Below are positions 1 to 12,652 of a stretch of DNA of 64,000 nucleotides, piece by piece. Origin of the DNA: Bombyx mori (taxonomy: Eukaryota; Arthropoda; Insecta; Lepidoptera; Bombycidae). Numbering within the stretch: the first letter of the stretch is position 1; each line of letters starts with the position of its first letter. Where the stretch lies: contig NC_085121.1 in the NCBI RefSeq assembly GCF_030269925.1, positions 7,953,501 through 8,017,500 of the forward strand. Direction: 5' to 3'. A model generated the notes under the pieces. That model did no database searches, had not been told where the DNA came from, and was given only the letters and a program-made list of their open reading frames with translations. Made by a program: the position numbers and the translations under genes.

Positions 1-33
1 CCTATCTATCTATCTATAAGTGTCTATAAGTGT
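1..33. repeat. Short (TATC)n-type tandem repeat
   Basis: The window opens in a CTAT/TATC tract followed by two copies of TCTATAAGTG. It is cut by the window edge. Confidence 0.7.
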
Positions 34-518
34 ATTACCGTCGCAGCCCGAAGCAAACTTTAGCTTATATGTCGTAGCTAGCTTGTTTTCGTGTCATTTG
101 CCAAGTTTACACATCCTGAAATAGGATAATAAAGAAATAACAATATTTTAGGGGCCCTGCCTACCTGCAAAAGTTTCCTCATATTTATATTTCTGAAGCA
201 GCGTTCGTTCGCAAACTTTAGATTCGCATCACGTGCAAACCCTTAGGGAACGTGACTTTAAGTAAATATATATTTTTTTCCGAACTCGTATACTATTAGA
301 TCATCGCAAAACTTTGTTGGGAACCTTGGCGTGCCCTCGATTCACTTTCGTTAGGCGGAGCCACGGTCGCGCACCACCTGTGAATGAAATAATTCGACAC
401 AGATTAAAAATGTATCACACAACCTTTCGAAACAGAACGCTTCGGTTTCTATATTTAGAATTGTGTTCTAGCATATTTTTAATGTCGCTTATTGAACATA
501 GAACAGTAATAGTAGTAA
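34..518. other. AT-rich DNA without recognised features
   Basis: No gene or repeat could be identified. A 92-codon frame at 314-592 runs into the adjacent SINE and shows no protein-like features. Confidence 0.5.
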
Positions 519-757
519 TTTTATTTTTATTGCTCAGATGGGTGGACGAGCTCACATCCCACCTGGTGTTAAGTGGTTACTGGAGACTATAGACATCTAT
601 AACGTAAATGCACCACCCACCTTGAGATATAAGTTCTAAGATCTCAAGTATAGTTACAACGGCTATCCCACCCTTCAAACCGAAACGCATTGCTGCTTCA
701 CGGCAGAAATTGGCAGTATGGTGGTACCTACCCGTGCGGACTCACAAAAGGTAGTAA
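519..757 (-). repeat. Family A SINE (Bm1/BMC1-type), head missing
   Basis: It reads T-rich tail, GATGGGTGGACGAGCTCAC and onward to GTGCGGACTCACAAAAGGTAG, the complement of the family. The A-tail is therefore on the minus strand. It is a slightly diverged copy lacking the tRNA-like head. Confidence 0.85.
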
Positions 758-1368
758 TTTGGAATTTAACAAGAACAATATACTACAGTAAATAATCGAA
801 TACAAAACAGTTCCATCCTTTTTCTCCTCTATTTATGAACCTACTATGTTTTTTCTTTTCTGTTTGGTATTTATTGACAATTTTTTGTGTTGGCAACATT
901 TGTATTGAATAACGGTTGCCGTCGTTGAATAATGGTTCACGTCAGTAGTGGGTTCAACACCTTATCACCCCACGACACCAAGAACATGGTTGAGGGGCTC
1001 CCAATTAACTTAGCTTTCGAAGATCAACTAAAGAAATAGGAATTTTCTAAAACGAAGAATACTTACCAAATATTAAATAAATATTACTGTGTAGTGTAAT
1101 AATTCAGTTCAGTTGTTACTTCGATTATCTTTAATCCTGCACAGCGTGCGTCACCGAAAGAAACAACACAAAAATCGAATCACATTATTAATTTAATAAT
1201 ACCAATAACATTATTTTTCGATGTAATTTAATAATAAAAAATTCATTTCTTTTCTTAAACATCTGTTTTTCATTAACCTTATAGATGTTGTGTTTACATT
1301 GTTCAGCACTTTATTTTAATGAACAAATCATGTTTTTGCTTTATCCGCAATAATTATATCTCGTATAC

Positions 1369-1454
1369 AACAGACTGGCCGCACTGGAGATCTATTGGAG
1401 ATGCCTGTGTTCATCAGTAGACAGATATAGGCTGAGATGATGATGATGATGATA
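1369..1454 (+). repeat. LINE 3' tail with (GAT)n end
   Basis: ACTGGCCGCACTGGAGATC continues to AGACAGATATAGGCTGA, followed by (GAT)n. This is the usual end of a lepidopteran RTE-like LINE C-terminus with a microsatellite tail. Only about 85 nt remain. Confidence 0.55.
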
Positions 1455-2960
1455 CACATAGTTTTAATAGGAAGTTTATTAAAGTGCAAAATAGAAGGAA
1501 GGATTAGACCGCACTAGATGCCCAAGGTATCAGAAGTCTTTGCCGGCGCTTTGGCAAGTTTTCTTTTCAACATTGATAAGGCAACCTTAAATATTCTATA
1601 CATACAAACTTGGCAGTATGACATTTTAAAAATCAAAGCATTTATCCATATTTATTTGTATTTTTTATTTATCGCAGAGGTCACGGCTTCTTGGTGTAAT
1701 GTGGTTGCGGAGCCCAGGGACATCACTATGCGAATGCCGTCACCCATCCTGAGACATGTGCCATCGAAGTCTCAATTAAATTATTTAATGGCCATTCCAT
1801 CCTTGAATCTGAAAAGCATAGTTGCTTTACTAAAATAAGCAGGTTTTTGGTAGCTAACCATTCGGCCCTATAATAAATATGCCTTCCTAAGAATAAAAAA
1901 GACACTTTCAAAATTATAATAAACCATCACGTTCACGAGTTGTAGAGATAAAACCATTTCCCCCAAACTATTGTTTCTTAAAATCTTTTGAACTCGCTTG
2001 GCCAATTCTGTTACGTGACTTGATCCACTTCGTAGTTCTAGTTACTCGCACACATTAAGTTTACAATAGTTTTTTCGTGTTGCACGGTTGCCCTACAAGG
2101 TTATTTGTTAACAGTTCCGTGAGCAGTTTTGTGGTACCAAACTTAAATTTAAAAGTAATTAGGTACTACTTTTTTATATTCGTATTTTCGATTTGGACAT
2201 TGAAAGTCTATGTCGAAGGATCTTCCATAATAGTAGCCTGCCCTTCCGGTTACTGTAGGAAGACACGGATATGTCACTCGGGCCATTTCTGGCTATAACA
2301 ATTTTTTCATTATCTTACCATTGTACTTTTATTTTTACTGGTAAACACCATTATTTCATTAAATAAATGAAGCTTCTCAGTTCCTACCCTGGCTTCCCAA
2401 AACCCAATTTTTGCCTTTTCTTTTCCTATCTTTTTTAAAGACCGTAGATGGCCATTTCTAAACCTATATGCTAACTTATATACAAACCTAATTCCGATTC
2501 ATATTATTACTGTTGTTCACTGAAGGAGCTGTCCCTTCTATGTTTATGTACGAAAATTTAAAATAAAAAATTACTGCTTATAAATCGTTTCTACATATTG
2601 TGTTTCTCCCCTCAAAATTTTGTACTTCCTTTCTTATTTCCATGGATATAAAAGTATGTCTAGAGATTCAAGACAGATGTTTCGCATAAATTTTTTACGA
2701 TTGCTTCATTTTTTTGTATATAAACATGGAATTCGTATTCCTGTTGCAATTAATTAATCGATTAGTCATTTGCCTGTTTGCTTTTAAACTAACTGTACAC
2801 GTGTTCCCGTTCAAGGCCATACTCTAGGATTTCTACACGTGTACCTGAAAAGCACGTGTGACACAATATGAACAAGTGCACCCTAACGTGTATACTGCCG
2901 CTGAGCTCGAGATAAAATTGAAGTTCTAATTGCATTACAACTTGTAGATGTCGTGTGTAT
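1455..2960. other. AT-rich DNA, no supported gene
   Basis: The 106-codon frame at 1518-1838 overlaps what may be a very degraded family A remnant around 1710-1850 (GAGACATGTGCCATCGAAG, AATTAAATTATTTAATGGCC). Nothing else is recognised. Confidence 0.4.
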
Positions 2961-2964
2961 GTTT

Positions 2965-3390
2965 TTTTTTAGTTTAAGTGGGTGGAGGAGCTTACAGCCC
3001 ACCTGGTGTTAAGTGATTACTGGAGTTCATAGACATCTACAACGTAAATATGCCACCCACCTTGAGATATAAGTTGTAAGGTCTCAAGTATAGTTACAAC
3101 GGCTGCCCCACCCTTCAAAGCGAAACGCATTACTGCTTCACAGCAGAAATAGGCAGGGTGGTGGTACCCACCTGCGTGGACTCCTACCACCAGTAATTAC
3201 GCAAATTAGAATTTTTCGTGTTTGATTTTTATTACACGATGCTATTCCTTCACCGTGAAAGTCAATCGAGAACATTTGTTGAGTACGTATTACATTAGAA
3301 AAATTGGTATCTGCCTGGGATTCGAACACCGGTGCATCGCTCAACACGAATACCGGACATCTTATCCTTTAGGCCACGACGACTTCAAAA
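2965..3390 (-). repeat. Family A SINE, full length with tRNA-like head
   Basis: This is the most complete copy. On the minus strand it starts with a tRNA-derived head (TGGCCTAAAGGATAAGATG as A-box, GTGTTCGAATCCCAGG as B-box) and passes through a roughly 150-nt core. It then enters the conserved right half (GGTGGTAGGAGTCC onward) and ends in a T-run on the + strand, which is the A-tail. Known biology: tRNA-derived SINEs use the internal A and B boxes as a pol III promoter. Confidence 0.85.
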
Positions 3391-3769
3391 ATTCGAAGAC
3401 TTCAAATTGATGTGATATTGTTAGTTGTGGCCGCCTTTGTATTCGTAATCCGAAAACTGATTAATTAAACACAATAATTAATACCCTATGATAATGCTAG
3501 GTATTAAAATAAAAAGGAAATAGATTTCATGATAGATATAATAATATATGAGGATGTGGCCCACCCTAACTGTGTGAAACTTGATACAATGGCCGAGGTT
3601 ATGTTAAAATGAAACAAGCTAAATGCGCCGACATCAATGCATTTTGATGTACGCGATAAACATTCTTAGCATTGCGTTGCCTCGTTGTCGTAACCAGTTC
3701 CTTTATATTACACTTTGAAATAAAAAGTTGAAATTATATTCAAAACTCTCTTTTGCCAGTATTTTTCTT

Positions 3770-3905
3770 TGTCGCTTTTTATTAGCTTGGATGGGCAGAT
3801 GAGCTCTTAACCCACCTGGGATAAAGCAGTTACCGGAACCCATACAGGCTTCAATGTGAATGCAGTCGTCCACCTTGAGACATAAGCTGGTAATTTCAGT
3901 GGCGT
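3770..3905 (-). repeat. Degraded family A SINE fragment
   Basis: TTATTAGCTTGGATGGGCAG, CCCACCTGGGATAAAGCAG and CCACCTTGAGACATAAG match the family tail half with many changes. Confidence 0.6.
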
Positions 3906-5580
3906 TGGAATAAAGATAGTTGGAAAAAATATTCATCAGGCCGGAACGATTGCTGTAAAAAGAACTAGTTTGTTACGTTCCGAATGCTCTTCTCATTTCC
4001 CATAGGTTTGAAATAGTTTATTAAAATGTATTTTTAATTTATTTTAAAATTCTGCCAATGCTAATTCGGCAAAAAAATTCTAAAATCAGGTGTTCAATAA
4101 ATAATGGGCATTCCTTAACACCGCAAACACCGAATCTTCTTTTGGATTCAAATGTTGCGAAAATCATTGCGTCTCAAGTTCATTTGTGTAAGTAGAAAAA
4201 ATACTTTTCAATTGTTTTATTGTATACGCTTCGAGGTTTTCATAAATAAGGAAATCTCGATAAAACAAAAGATCGCTGCAGGGTATTTATTTTCTTCGGA
4301 GCTTTTTAAAATATGAATTCTATTGTTTGCCTTAATTCATTCGTATAAAAGTATATTCGATATTTCCTATTTTTCTTTCAATCCGAATTCTTAACATTTG
4401 TTTCGGTAATTGTTTTTTATCTCTCCCATGTTCGTACTTACTACGTTGTTTGGCTTGTATGGAATGTCTTAGGAATTGGATCGGCCATTGTACATTTTAT
4501 GTCTAAAGTTTAGGTGTTGCCATAAATACCTAATCAAATACGTTATGTACCGCTAAGATACCTATCTACATATCTAGCTTACCTATTGTGTGTCCGTTGT
4601 ATGCGATATGCGAACCTAAATCTTATTCAAAAATAAAGCTTCATACCAGTAAACGCACAACTTCAAAAAGCCTAAATCAATTTTGCTATTTTCGAATACT
4701 TGTAGACCGAATAACACTTATATAAAAATTAATTTCGAAAATAAATGACTTAATCAACAATTTTCATTAAACAATCAAACAATAATGAAAATAAAGGTAC
4801 AGGCCATAATCAACTCACATATTCAATTTCCTGTTTCAATATTTTAGGTAAACAAAGAGTCGAAATTTGCGTAGCATACAATGATATTATGATACTGTAA
4901 TCCTTAGACAATACCTACGAAAACTCGAATTTCACTCGCACTTAAATAACCGCTGCTTAAAGTTCGAGTAGGCGTACTCGAGAATACTACTATATTAAGT
5001 TCAAAGATTTAATATTAAAACTTTGATTATATTACTGACACTCGATCATCAAAGACATATTTGTCGAAACTATCCGCGCGCCACCTGTGTGATAGTTGAT
5101 GGATGTGTGAAAATATCCTTTCGTGAAGCCCAAAATACAACTTACGTACAAAGTTTATCTAACCGATAAAAAATAAGCGAACGCATAGTACACTAACAAA
5201 ACAAGCCACAGACGTTAATTCATTTTCGGATTTCCGGCTCCTTTTATATGAAGAAATCAAATAAAAAGGTTTTACTGCCACTCATCAGAAGATTGAGCGC
5301 TTATTGGATATTTTTCTCTAAAAATGTACGTATATCCGAGTCCAATGACATTATCTGAACATACTATCTACCGATCATCAGCGGAAGCGCTGTATCGTAA
5401 CAGTTGTGGAAAGTAGCGGAGAGAAAATGAGTTTTCTTTTGCTATTATAGCATTGCTGGATGTGGATTTAATGGGTGGTTTCATTAAGACAAAAGCAACG
5501 TACACATTAATAAATGTTTTTGTCATTTCCGTTTACACATAACAAACGCTTGTGCAATGATCTATGCCTTTCAAATAATT
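3906..5580. other. AT-rich DNA without recognised features
   Basis: No coding, RNA or repeat signature was found. Confidence 0.4.
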
Positions 5581-6137
5581 TATAAAGGCAAAGAGCGGTT
5601 AGCTTAGAACTATAAAGGCTCCAGTTCGAGTTTCTGAGGCTGTGTTGTTTTCGTCTCTGTCAGCGCCGCGAGTTATGTATGTTCTGTTTCAGTCTAACTT
5701 GAGAAGGCTTGCGCGGAAAGAGAATGTGGGTAACGAACGACCTTTTGCCGTTGTTGGCGAGCAGTGCGGCCCGTGCGTTCACCGGGAGTGGTACGTTTGG
5801 TTGTGGAGACAGAGAACATCGCGACCGCTGACTGAAAAAAAAATTACGTAAATATTACAACCGTCACGCATTGATTATGAAACGTCTGTAAGGCTCGATG
5901 CTGCAGTACGGTTCGATACGAGATTCCTGAACGGGTCACGTTGCTCTAGTGTATGGTGTGCCAAACGCGTTTTGTTAGAATCGTGCGTTGATGTTTGACC
6001 CTGGTGATTTCATTTTACTATAATATTATTTTGTAATCTCCCCTCTTGTGGTGTATTTCTTCAACTTAAGTTTCTGGTTCTGGTGGTTCTGTTGTGTTTT
6101 TATTTCGAAATTCCATTGGATTGTCACGTTTGTTAAG
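5581..6137 (+). promoter_or_regulatory. Candidate promoter and non-coding first exon
   Basis: Two TATAAAGG boxes (5581-5588, 5611-5618) precede a stretch clearly more GC-rich than its surroundings, with a TCAGT initiator at 5689-5693. The stretch ends at a strong donor, GTTAAG|GTAAGTTT (GT at 6138). It has no convincing coding frame. It could be the upstream exon that splices to 45337 of the mucin-like gene, across a 39-kb intron, or the start of an unrelated non-coding transcript. This is sequence inference only. Confidence 0.25.
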
Positions 6138-6877
6138 GTAAGTTTTTCAGAAAGATCCTAAGCTTGTTTTTATTACGAGCCGATTAAAAAAATTTATCCG
6201 TGCTTTTAGAGCTTTGTAATTCTAATAGAAATTATGTTTTTTAAAGGTTCTTTTTGGTTAATTAAATTAGACACATTTTATTGGTTAAGAAAGGTAGGGA
6301 TATGCAAAGATAATTTAATTGACAATCGACAAACCTTTCCTGACATGATTACCAGAATTAAGGGATATTTTTACCTAAATTTATTTATTTATTTGTAGTT
6401 ATTGTATAGATAGATAAATAGATAGAATTGTAAATGATGTAATTTTGTCCACAAAACCTGTAAATTAATTCCCGTAAAAAGAAAAGTTAAACCCTAACTA
6501 AGCAATGGCATCGACAATTATCCCACCTGATCCCGTGTTTGTATGAAAAAACGTATTTATGTGTGGCAATAAATGACCAGGCCGCGCCGGGCCGTCCAAA
6601 ATAAAATAATGAAAATCGTGTTAAGAAGTACTTTAAAAGCTCCCTGTAACATTTATAGAAATTCCACATGGTAATTTCAATTACATTAAGTTACATCTAT
6701 TCGTCCAGTTCATTATGAAACCTGAAAGGAAAAGAGGAAGTTTTATCGCCACTTAACATCTTCTCTTCTTGATGGTAATTTTCAGAGCTTTCGTACCCTC
6801 ATAGTAATATTTTCTACTGCTTTCTGTCTTCAGTTTTCTACTTAGATGGGTTTCTTTTTTAAATTTAGTTTCATTTT

Positions 6878-7124
6878 TTACTGGTGGTAGGACCGCTTGT
6901 GAGTCCGCGCGTGTAGGTACCACCGCCCCGCCTATTTCTGCCGTGAAGCAGTAATGCGTTTCGGTTTGAAGGGTGGGGCAGCCATTGAACTATACTGAGA
7001 TCTTAGAACTTATATCTCAAGATGGGTGGCGCATTTACATTGTAGATGTCCATGGGCTCCAGTAACCATTTAACATCAGGTGAGCTGTGAGTTCGTCCAC
7101 CCATCTAAGCTATAAAAAAAAAAA
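6878..7124 (+). repeat. Family A SINE (right half only)
   Basis: It starts at TTACTGGTGGTAGGACC and ends CATCTAAGCTATAAAAAAA with a poly(A) tail. There is no tRNA-like head. Confidence 0.88.
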
Positions 7125-8221
7125 GTTGTTATATTATCAACCTTTCCTCATTACCACTTTCTATTTTGATCCAAGTTTTTGCATTGTTTCTCAATTTGAC
7201 AAACTTTGAGATTGGTCAAAGAAATAGGTTTATGTTTTCTTCACAAATTTACTAAAAACTACTTTTACTATTCAATCTCGTGTTTTTAAATATATTGATA
7301 ATAAAAAACGCGTGATAAAACCGTAAAAGAAGTTTTAATTATATTTAAATTTGTCTTTATGAATAGCTCATATTGAATAAGTACGTAATGTGACTAAGCC
7401 TTTATTCACACCTTCGTAACAGCAGCCTTCGTGGCGTAACTCTCTCGCAAGGTAGCTGAGTATGGTTTTATGAATCCGAAGGTTAGGACCTCGAATTCAT
7501 TAAAGAATGAGGATAAGGTATCCGAATTAAAAACATATTTACATGTCATTGAATTGCTAAGGGTCCCTGCAACACAATATTGGCTTTTATTTCCATAGAT
7601 GCTCAGGGAACATTTGTTCTTAAATAGTCAGCGAGGTATTAACATGAAGTTGAGGTCTGGACTGTTTTAAAATTACCCTGTTCTTCAGACCGCAATGAAT
7701 AGTTGCCCGGTGACAGGAATAGACAGTTAATTAGTCAATTTCACAAAACGCCCTAACTGCACTAATCCATTACATTCTATTGTCACCCCTGTTTCCATGG
7801 CGAAACATTCTGCTTCCCGACTTTGAAGGTAGGACAGAGATTTCTACCTCGTGACTGAAAGTGGTTAGTATTTGTGTTGTAAGTTATATGAGCTAATATC
7901 AGCTGGATTTTAAGATTCTTTGATAAACTAAAACAATATTAAAACAAGCGGAACGTGTAACGCAGTATGTTCAGGTTATCAAACGTAGGTAATTAAAAAA
8001 CGCTGAATCCTGATCATCGGTGAATCACTTAGTCGCCTTTTATTATACTTACAGGATGATATGGAGTGCCCCCGTAGAGGCCTACAAACATATGTGAAAA
8101 TATAGATCTGTCATCTATTATAATCCCTTCGCGTATTTCTGTGTACAACTGTACCATATAAAACATAAAGATAGTGAGCATCACAAATATTAAATCGGAA
8201 ATCGTATGCAGGAGTGCAGGT
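7125..8221. other. AT-rich DNA without recognised features
   Basis: No supported feature. Confidence 0.4.
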
Positions 8222-8440
8222 TTTACTGGTGGTAAGGCGCCTTGTGATCCCACGCGAGTAGGTACCACCACACTGCCCATTTCTGCCGTGAAGCAGTTAT
8301 GCGTTTCGGTTTGTAAGGTGGGGCAGTCGTTTTACTATAAAATTAAGATTTAGAACTAATATCTCAATGAATGGCGGCATTTAGGTACGTTGTTGATATC
8401 TATGGACTCCCGTAACCACCTAACACTATAGCAATAAAAA
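8222..8440 (+). repeat. Diverged family A SINE (right half)
   Basis: It begins TTTACTGGTGGTAAGGC and ends TAGCAATAAAAATG. The 3' third has decayed (CACTATAGCAATAAAAA replaces most of the CACCAGGTGGGC part). An 83-codon frame on the other strand at 8029-8280 is a shadow of it. Confidence 0.75.
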
Positions 8441-9635
8441 TGATGAAGACTAATGGAATATATGTTACATAGATGTGACTCTAATAACAAACTGGGTTAA
8501 AGCTTAAGTAAGTTAAGCATTGTAACGATGGTTTATGAAAAAGCTAGTTAGATACTAAAGTCTTAAATAGTCCGCCGCGTCTGGTGCAGAATATGAGGGA
8601 ACTGTGAAAGAATATTTTTTAATATTAAATAATTATCAACTTACTATTGAGTCATAACCGACTTAAGTGCTGCGTTGTTTGTATTGTTGTTTTTGTATTA
8701 TCTCATTTTGAACAGCCATTCCAAACATGATCGTAACTATTAAGTTGGTAATGACTATACGTACGTATTACAAACACTTAAATGCGAATAATATTCACCA
8801 AGATTTTGTGTTTAATAATATTCACAGATGAAATAATAATATGCTTCATTGTGTGAATAAAATTAAAATGCCGCTCAGTATTTAAACGAGTTTATTATCC
8901 GATCTTATAAAATTCGATGAAGAATCAACATTCATACAAAATTATACTTCTGAGAGTATTTTATTAAGTAAAAAAATTTTCCATTTTGCAAAGCACTATT
9001 TATGTCACATTCACACTAAAGTAACTCATATTCATTTCTCGTTCGCACTATTTGTTGAAATTTACCATGATGTGATTTTTACTACGTTGTCTTGTTCCCA
9101 AACTAGTATTATTTCCTGTAAGTGATAGTAAAACATACGAACAGAGAACAAGTAATTAACCTTAATTGTCAAATAATTTTCACAAACTTAGCATTTTGAT
9201 CTGGAATTGAGAATAGAGCTCGGATTTCGTGTAGGTACTTTGCGTTTAATAACTGACACCCAACACTAGTCCAATGAGGCGATCAAAATTAAATCAAAAA
9301 CAAAATTAGAATCGAAACTAGATACCATTGGCTAACGAAGTGTAAACTTTTTTCCACTTGTCTAACTTCTTTTTATAAATCGACCATCGAGCGTCGTAGA
9401 TATTTCGTAATACCTACTACAAAAAACGTGACGATTTCTAAACAACCGTGCACGATTCATAAACTAAAATGAATGTTTCCATTGACCTGGATTATGGGGT
9501 AGTTCTTTGATTGAGAAGAGAAAAGAAAAATATCGTATTTTTGAACGGGAAATGATTAGGCACTTGTAGTGTGGCTTAAGTGGTAATAAGCGAACTAGAA
9601 ATAGAGGAGAAGAACATTTTTTTTAAGTAAATACC
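8441..9635. other. AT-rich DNA without recognised features
   Basis: No supported feature. Confidence 0.4.
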
Positions 9636-9998
9636 TTTTTTTTTCTACCTATGCTGATAGCCTTGAGAGGCTATTTAAGCTTCTCCTTAATGTGTAGGTG
9701 AGCTCACGGGGCTCAAACCGAGAGTGTTGCTAACACTGGCCCTAGCAAGAGCAGTGCTTCGCAAAATCTACCGCCGGATCGGAAACGCGACCCACTGAGA
9801 AGATCCGACGAGAAACTAAGTGGGCTGTGTCTATGGGTTAATTTACTCGTCGAGCCCTTCGTCGCAAGCGACGGGTTCGGCAAGGACGATGACCGGTGCT
9901 TGAGGTAACTAAAAGCACCGTTAATGGATCGGGAGGATCCGTAATGACGTGCTTAGGGCGACGTCGACTGTTTACCATTCGGTCTACAGGATCGGTAC
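9636..9998 (-). repeat. Family B retroelement (A-tailed, CTATCAGCATAGGTAG end)
   Basis: On the minus strand it runs from GTAGACCGAATGGTAAACAG through CTCAGTGGGTCGCGTTTCC to CTATCAGCATAGGTAGAAAA with a poly(A) tail. It is nearly full length compared with the copy at 63001-63371. Confidence 0.8.
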
Positions 9999-10022
9999 GA
10001 AATAAGTACTACGTGACTGAAT

Positions 10023-10145
10023 CTATTACTAGTGGTGTTGAGCCCGCATAGGAAGATACCACTATCCTGCGAATTTCTGCCGCGAAGTATTCGTCCGTTC
10101 GGATTTGAAGGAAACGACAATCGTTTTGATAATTTCCAGCCGTGT
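10023..10145 (+). repeat. Degraded family A SINE fragment
   Basis: ACTAGTGGTGTTGAGCCCGC, ACCACTATCCTGCGAATTTC and GTTCGGATTTGAAGG follow the family order with about one change in five. It abuts the end of the family B copy. Confidence 0.5.
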
Positions 10146-10796
10146 TTTGTTAATTTGAAGTTAGATTATAAAAATGACAGCAGAGCACAGAAATCCAATA
10201 ATCTCGTTGGTAACATATTTTACGAATCACTTTAATAATATATTTTTTATAATTAAATCCTTATATCGATCGCTAACATCAACTCTAGAACCGGCTTCAA
10301 CAATTTATAAAATAAATTTCTGTGCTTTATGTTTAAGTGTGTGTGCCATTATAGCTTTTATGTTCGATATCAAATTGGAATTGATTTAAAAAATATATAT
10401 AATGGGTTTCCATTTGCCAGAAATTTTTTGTTTGAGATAAATTAATGAACGAAAAACTTGATCGCTAAAACGAATATAAAAAATAAATTTAAAGCTTGCG
10501 TTTTAATTTAAATAGTAAGCCATCACTGAAAATGTCCCATTTTATAAAAGAATACCAGAATACAAGGATGCTCACAAACACACTTTTAATTAAACAAAAA
10601 GTGTTTATACGATTTCATTAGATTCAGTCATAGGTTAATTAGCATACGGATGGTTTTTTTTTAGGAAAATAACTCTTAGCTATTAAATTTCATAGATTAA
10701 GTTTTTTTAATGTTTACGAGGAGTCGACGAGCTCACAGCCTGCTTTTAAGGGGGATACCGGATTATTGGTAGTTATAGGTATGGATATTTTAGGTA

Positions 10797-11017
10797 TCAC
10801 TACATAGTATAAAACAAAGTCGCTTTCTCTGTCCCTATATCCCTATGTATGCTTAAATCTTCAAAAGTACGCAACGGATTTTGATGCGGTTTTTTTTATA
10901 GGTAGAGTGATTGAAGAGGAAGGTTTATATGTATAATCACATCCATTAAATAGTGAAGAAATACTGTTATCAATAATAAATTACAGTTTCCTAAGCGAAG
11001 CGAGGGCGGGTCGCTAG
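10797..11017 (+). mobile_element. Short non-autonomous Helitron
   Basis: It has a 5' TC preceded by A, a typical interior (AAAACAAAGTCGCTTTCTCT, GCAACGGATTTTGATGCGG), a GC-rich 3' segment (GCGAGGGCGGGTCGCTAG), and ends CTAG before T. Insertion between A and T with TC...CTAG ends is the Helitron signature. Confidence 0.7.
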
Positions 11018-11764
11018 TTAGGTATAATATTAAATCGAAACAGTGACGTGTGCGGTAAATTTTGACATTGAAGAGGTCGTTAGTGTGGGCAGTTTTTTGG
11101 TTTGAACGACTCGATAATGGGTGACTCATGTCGAAAACTAAACGGAGGTCACACACTGGATCCGCCTTTGTCCGCTGCACTTGGACAATTCGATTTTGTG
11201 AATTACGTAAATGCACGTGAACTGAATCTAAAGAGGGTTTTATAAGTAAAAAGTTTTGTGTACGTGGTTTTTTATTGTCCGGAATTCAGTTGAATACGTT
11301 TATATGTGAATTTAAAATAAGTTTAGAACAACTCGTGACCCAGTGGTCGTAGGACTATTTGAAGAAACATAAACTCGATTTTAAAGTAATGTCTCCAGAT
11401 TTTAAGATAATCTCTAAAGTTGAGTTAAACAATTGTAGAATTTTTAAAATGATTTCCCATTGCAGACTTCCGTACTTTTCTCCTTAGATTTCTCTCTCCT
11501 CGTCAATAAATGCACTGTGTGTTTTCGCTCTAATACTGGTAACATAGTGACAATTAGTACCAATCTGTTGCACGAACTATAATTATTGAGTATTCAGAAT
11601 TTCACATTTAGGTACCTGTAGACCGCAATGGCTTACCTAACTAACTGTACAATTATAGATTAGTCGCATTCATGAATGTAAGCGGTTTCCTAACTATACA
11701 ATGAGTAGGTATTTATTGACAATTGGATTTTTGCGAAAACTAAACAATTTAAATATGACACGTT
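11018..11764. other. Unassigned DNA
   Basis: No supported gene. The 106-codon minus-strand frame at 10896-11216 crosses the Helitron end and is not protein-like. Confidence 0.4.
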
Positions 11765-11962
11765 TTTATTTTTATTGCTTAGATGGGTGGACGAGCTCAC
11801 AGCCCACCTGGTGTTAAGTGGTTACTGAAGCCCATAGACATTTACAACGTAAATGCGCCACCCACCTCGAGATATAAGTTCTAATGTCTCTAGTATAGTT
11901 ATAACGGCTGCCCTACCCTTCAAACCGAAATGCATTACTGCTTCACGGCTGAAATAGGCAGG
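11765..11962 (-). repeat. Family A SINE, 5'-truncated
   Basis: It reads TTTTATTGCTTAGATGGGTG to CTGAAATAGGCAGG on the + strand and stops before the GGTGGTACCTACC part, so it is truncated at the 5' side of the element. Confidence 0.85.
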
Positions 11963-12315
11963 AATGTTTGTAGCATTCTGAGAGAACGTTATAAAATAAA
12001 TAAAACTAGTTAAATGATTGAGCAACTTTGATGATCAATTGTCGTTCTTAGTCACCAACATTTTTTTTTTGTTTTGTTCTTACGTTTATTTTTTTATTTT
12101 AGACATTTTAGATTAGACACTCTTGTCAGAGTGGTCGTACTTTCGCTGACAATGTACACGTAGAAGCATCCGTTAGATCGCCCATGCTCCCGATTGCCTT
12201 CTTGGCGATGCCCTTCTGGTATTGCGTATATTGTAATTTACCAATGAATGAAGAAAGTGCAAACATAACCTTAAATGATAATTGTTTTTACTACGGTAAT
12301 AAACATGATGTTAGC

Positions 12316-12652
12316 TAGGCCGCCGTCGCCCGAAACATGTCTTGTCGGATCCCCCGGATTCACTCTCGGTGCTTTTAGGCCTCTCAAGCACAGGTCACCG
12401 TTCTCGTCGAACCCGTCGCTTGCGACGAAGGGCACGACGAGCGAATTAACCCATAAACACAGCCCACTGAGTTTCTCGCCGAATCTTCTCAGTGGGTCAC
12501 GTTTCCGATCCGGTGGTAGATTCTGCGAAGCATTGCTCTTGCTAGAGTCAGTGTTAGCATCACTCCGGTTTTAGCCCCGTGAACTCACCTACTGGTTAAC
12601 GTTACGCTGAAATAGCCTGTCAAGGCTATCAGCTTAGGTAGGAAAAAAAAAC
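12316..12652 (+). repeat. Family B retroelement, 5'-truncated
   Basis: It runs from GCCGTCGCCCGAAACATG and CGGTGCTTTTAGGC to TATCAGCTTAGGTAGG with a poly(A) tail. A 99-codon frame inside it is incidental. Confidence 0.78.

Noticed and set aside
3310..3390. tRNA gene candidate on the minus strand
   Set aside because: This is the head of a full-length family A SINE; the same head recurs at 14208 and 34565.
10896..11216. 106-codon minus-strand frame
   Set aside because: It crosses a Helitron terminus and has no protein-like pattern.
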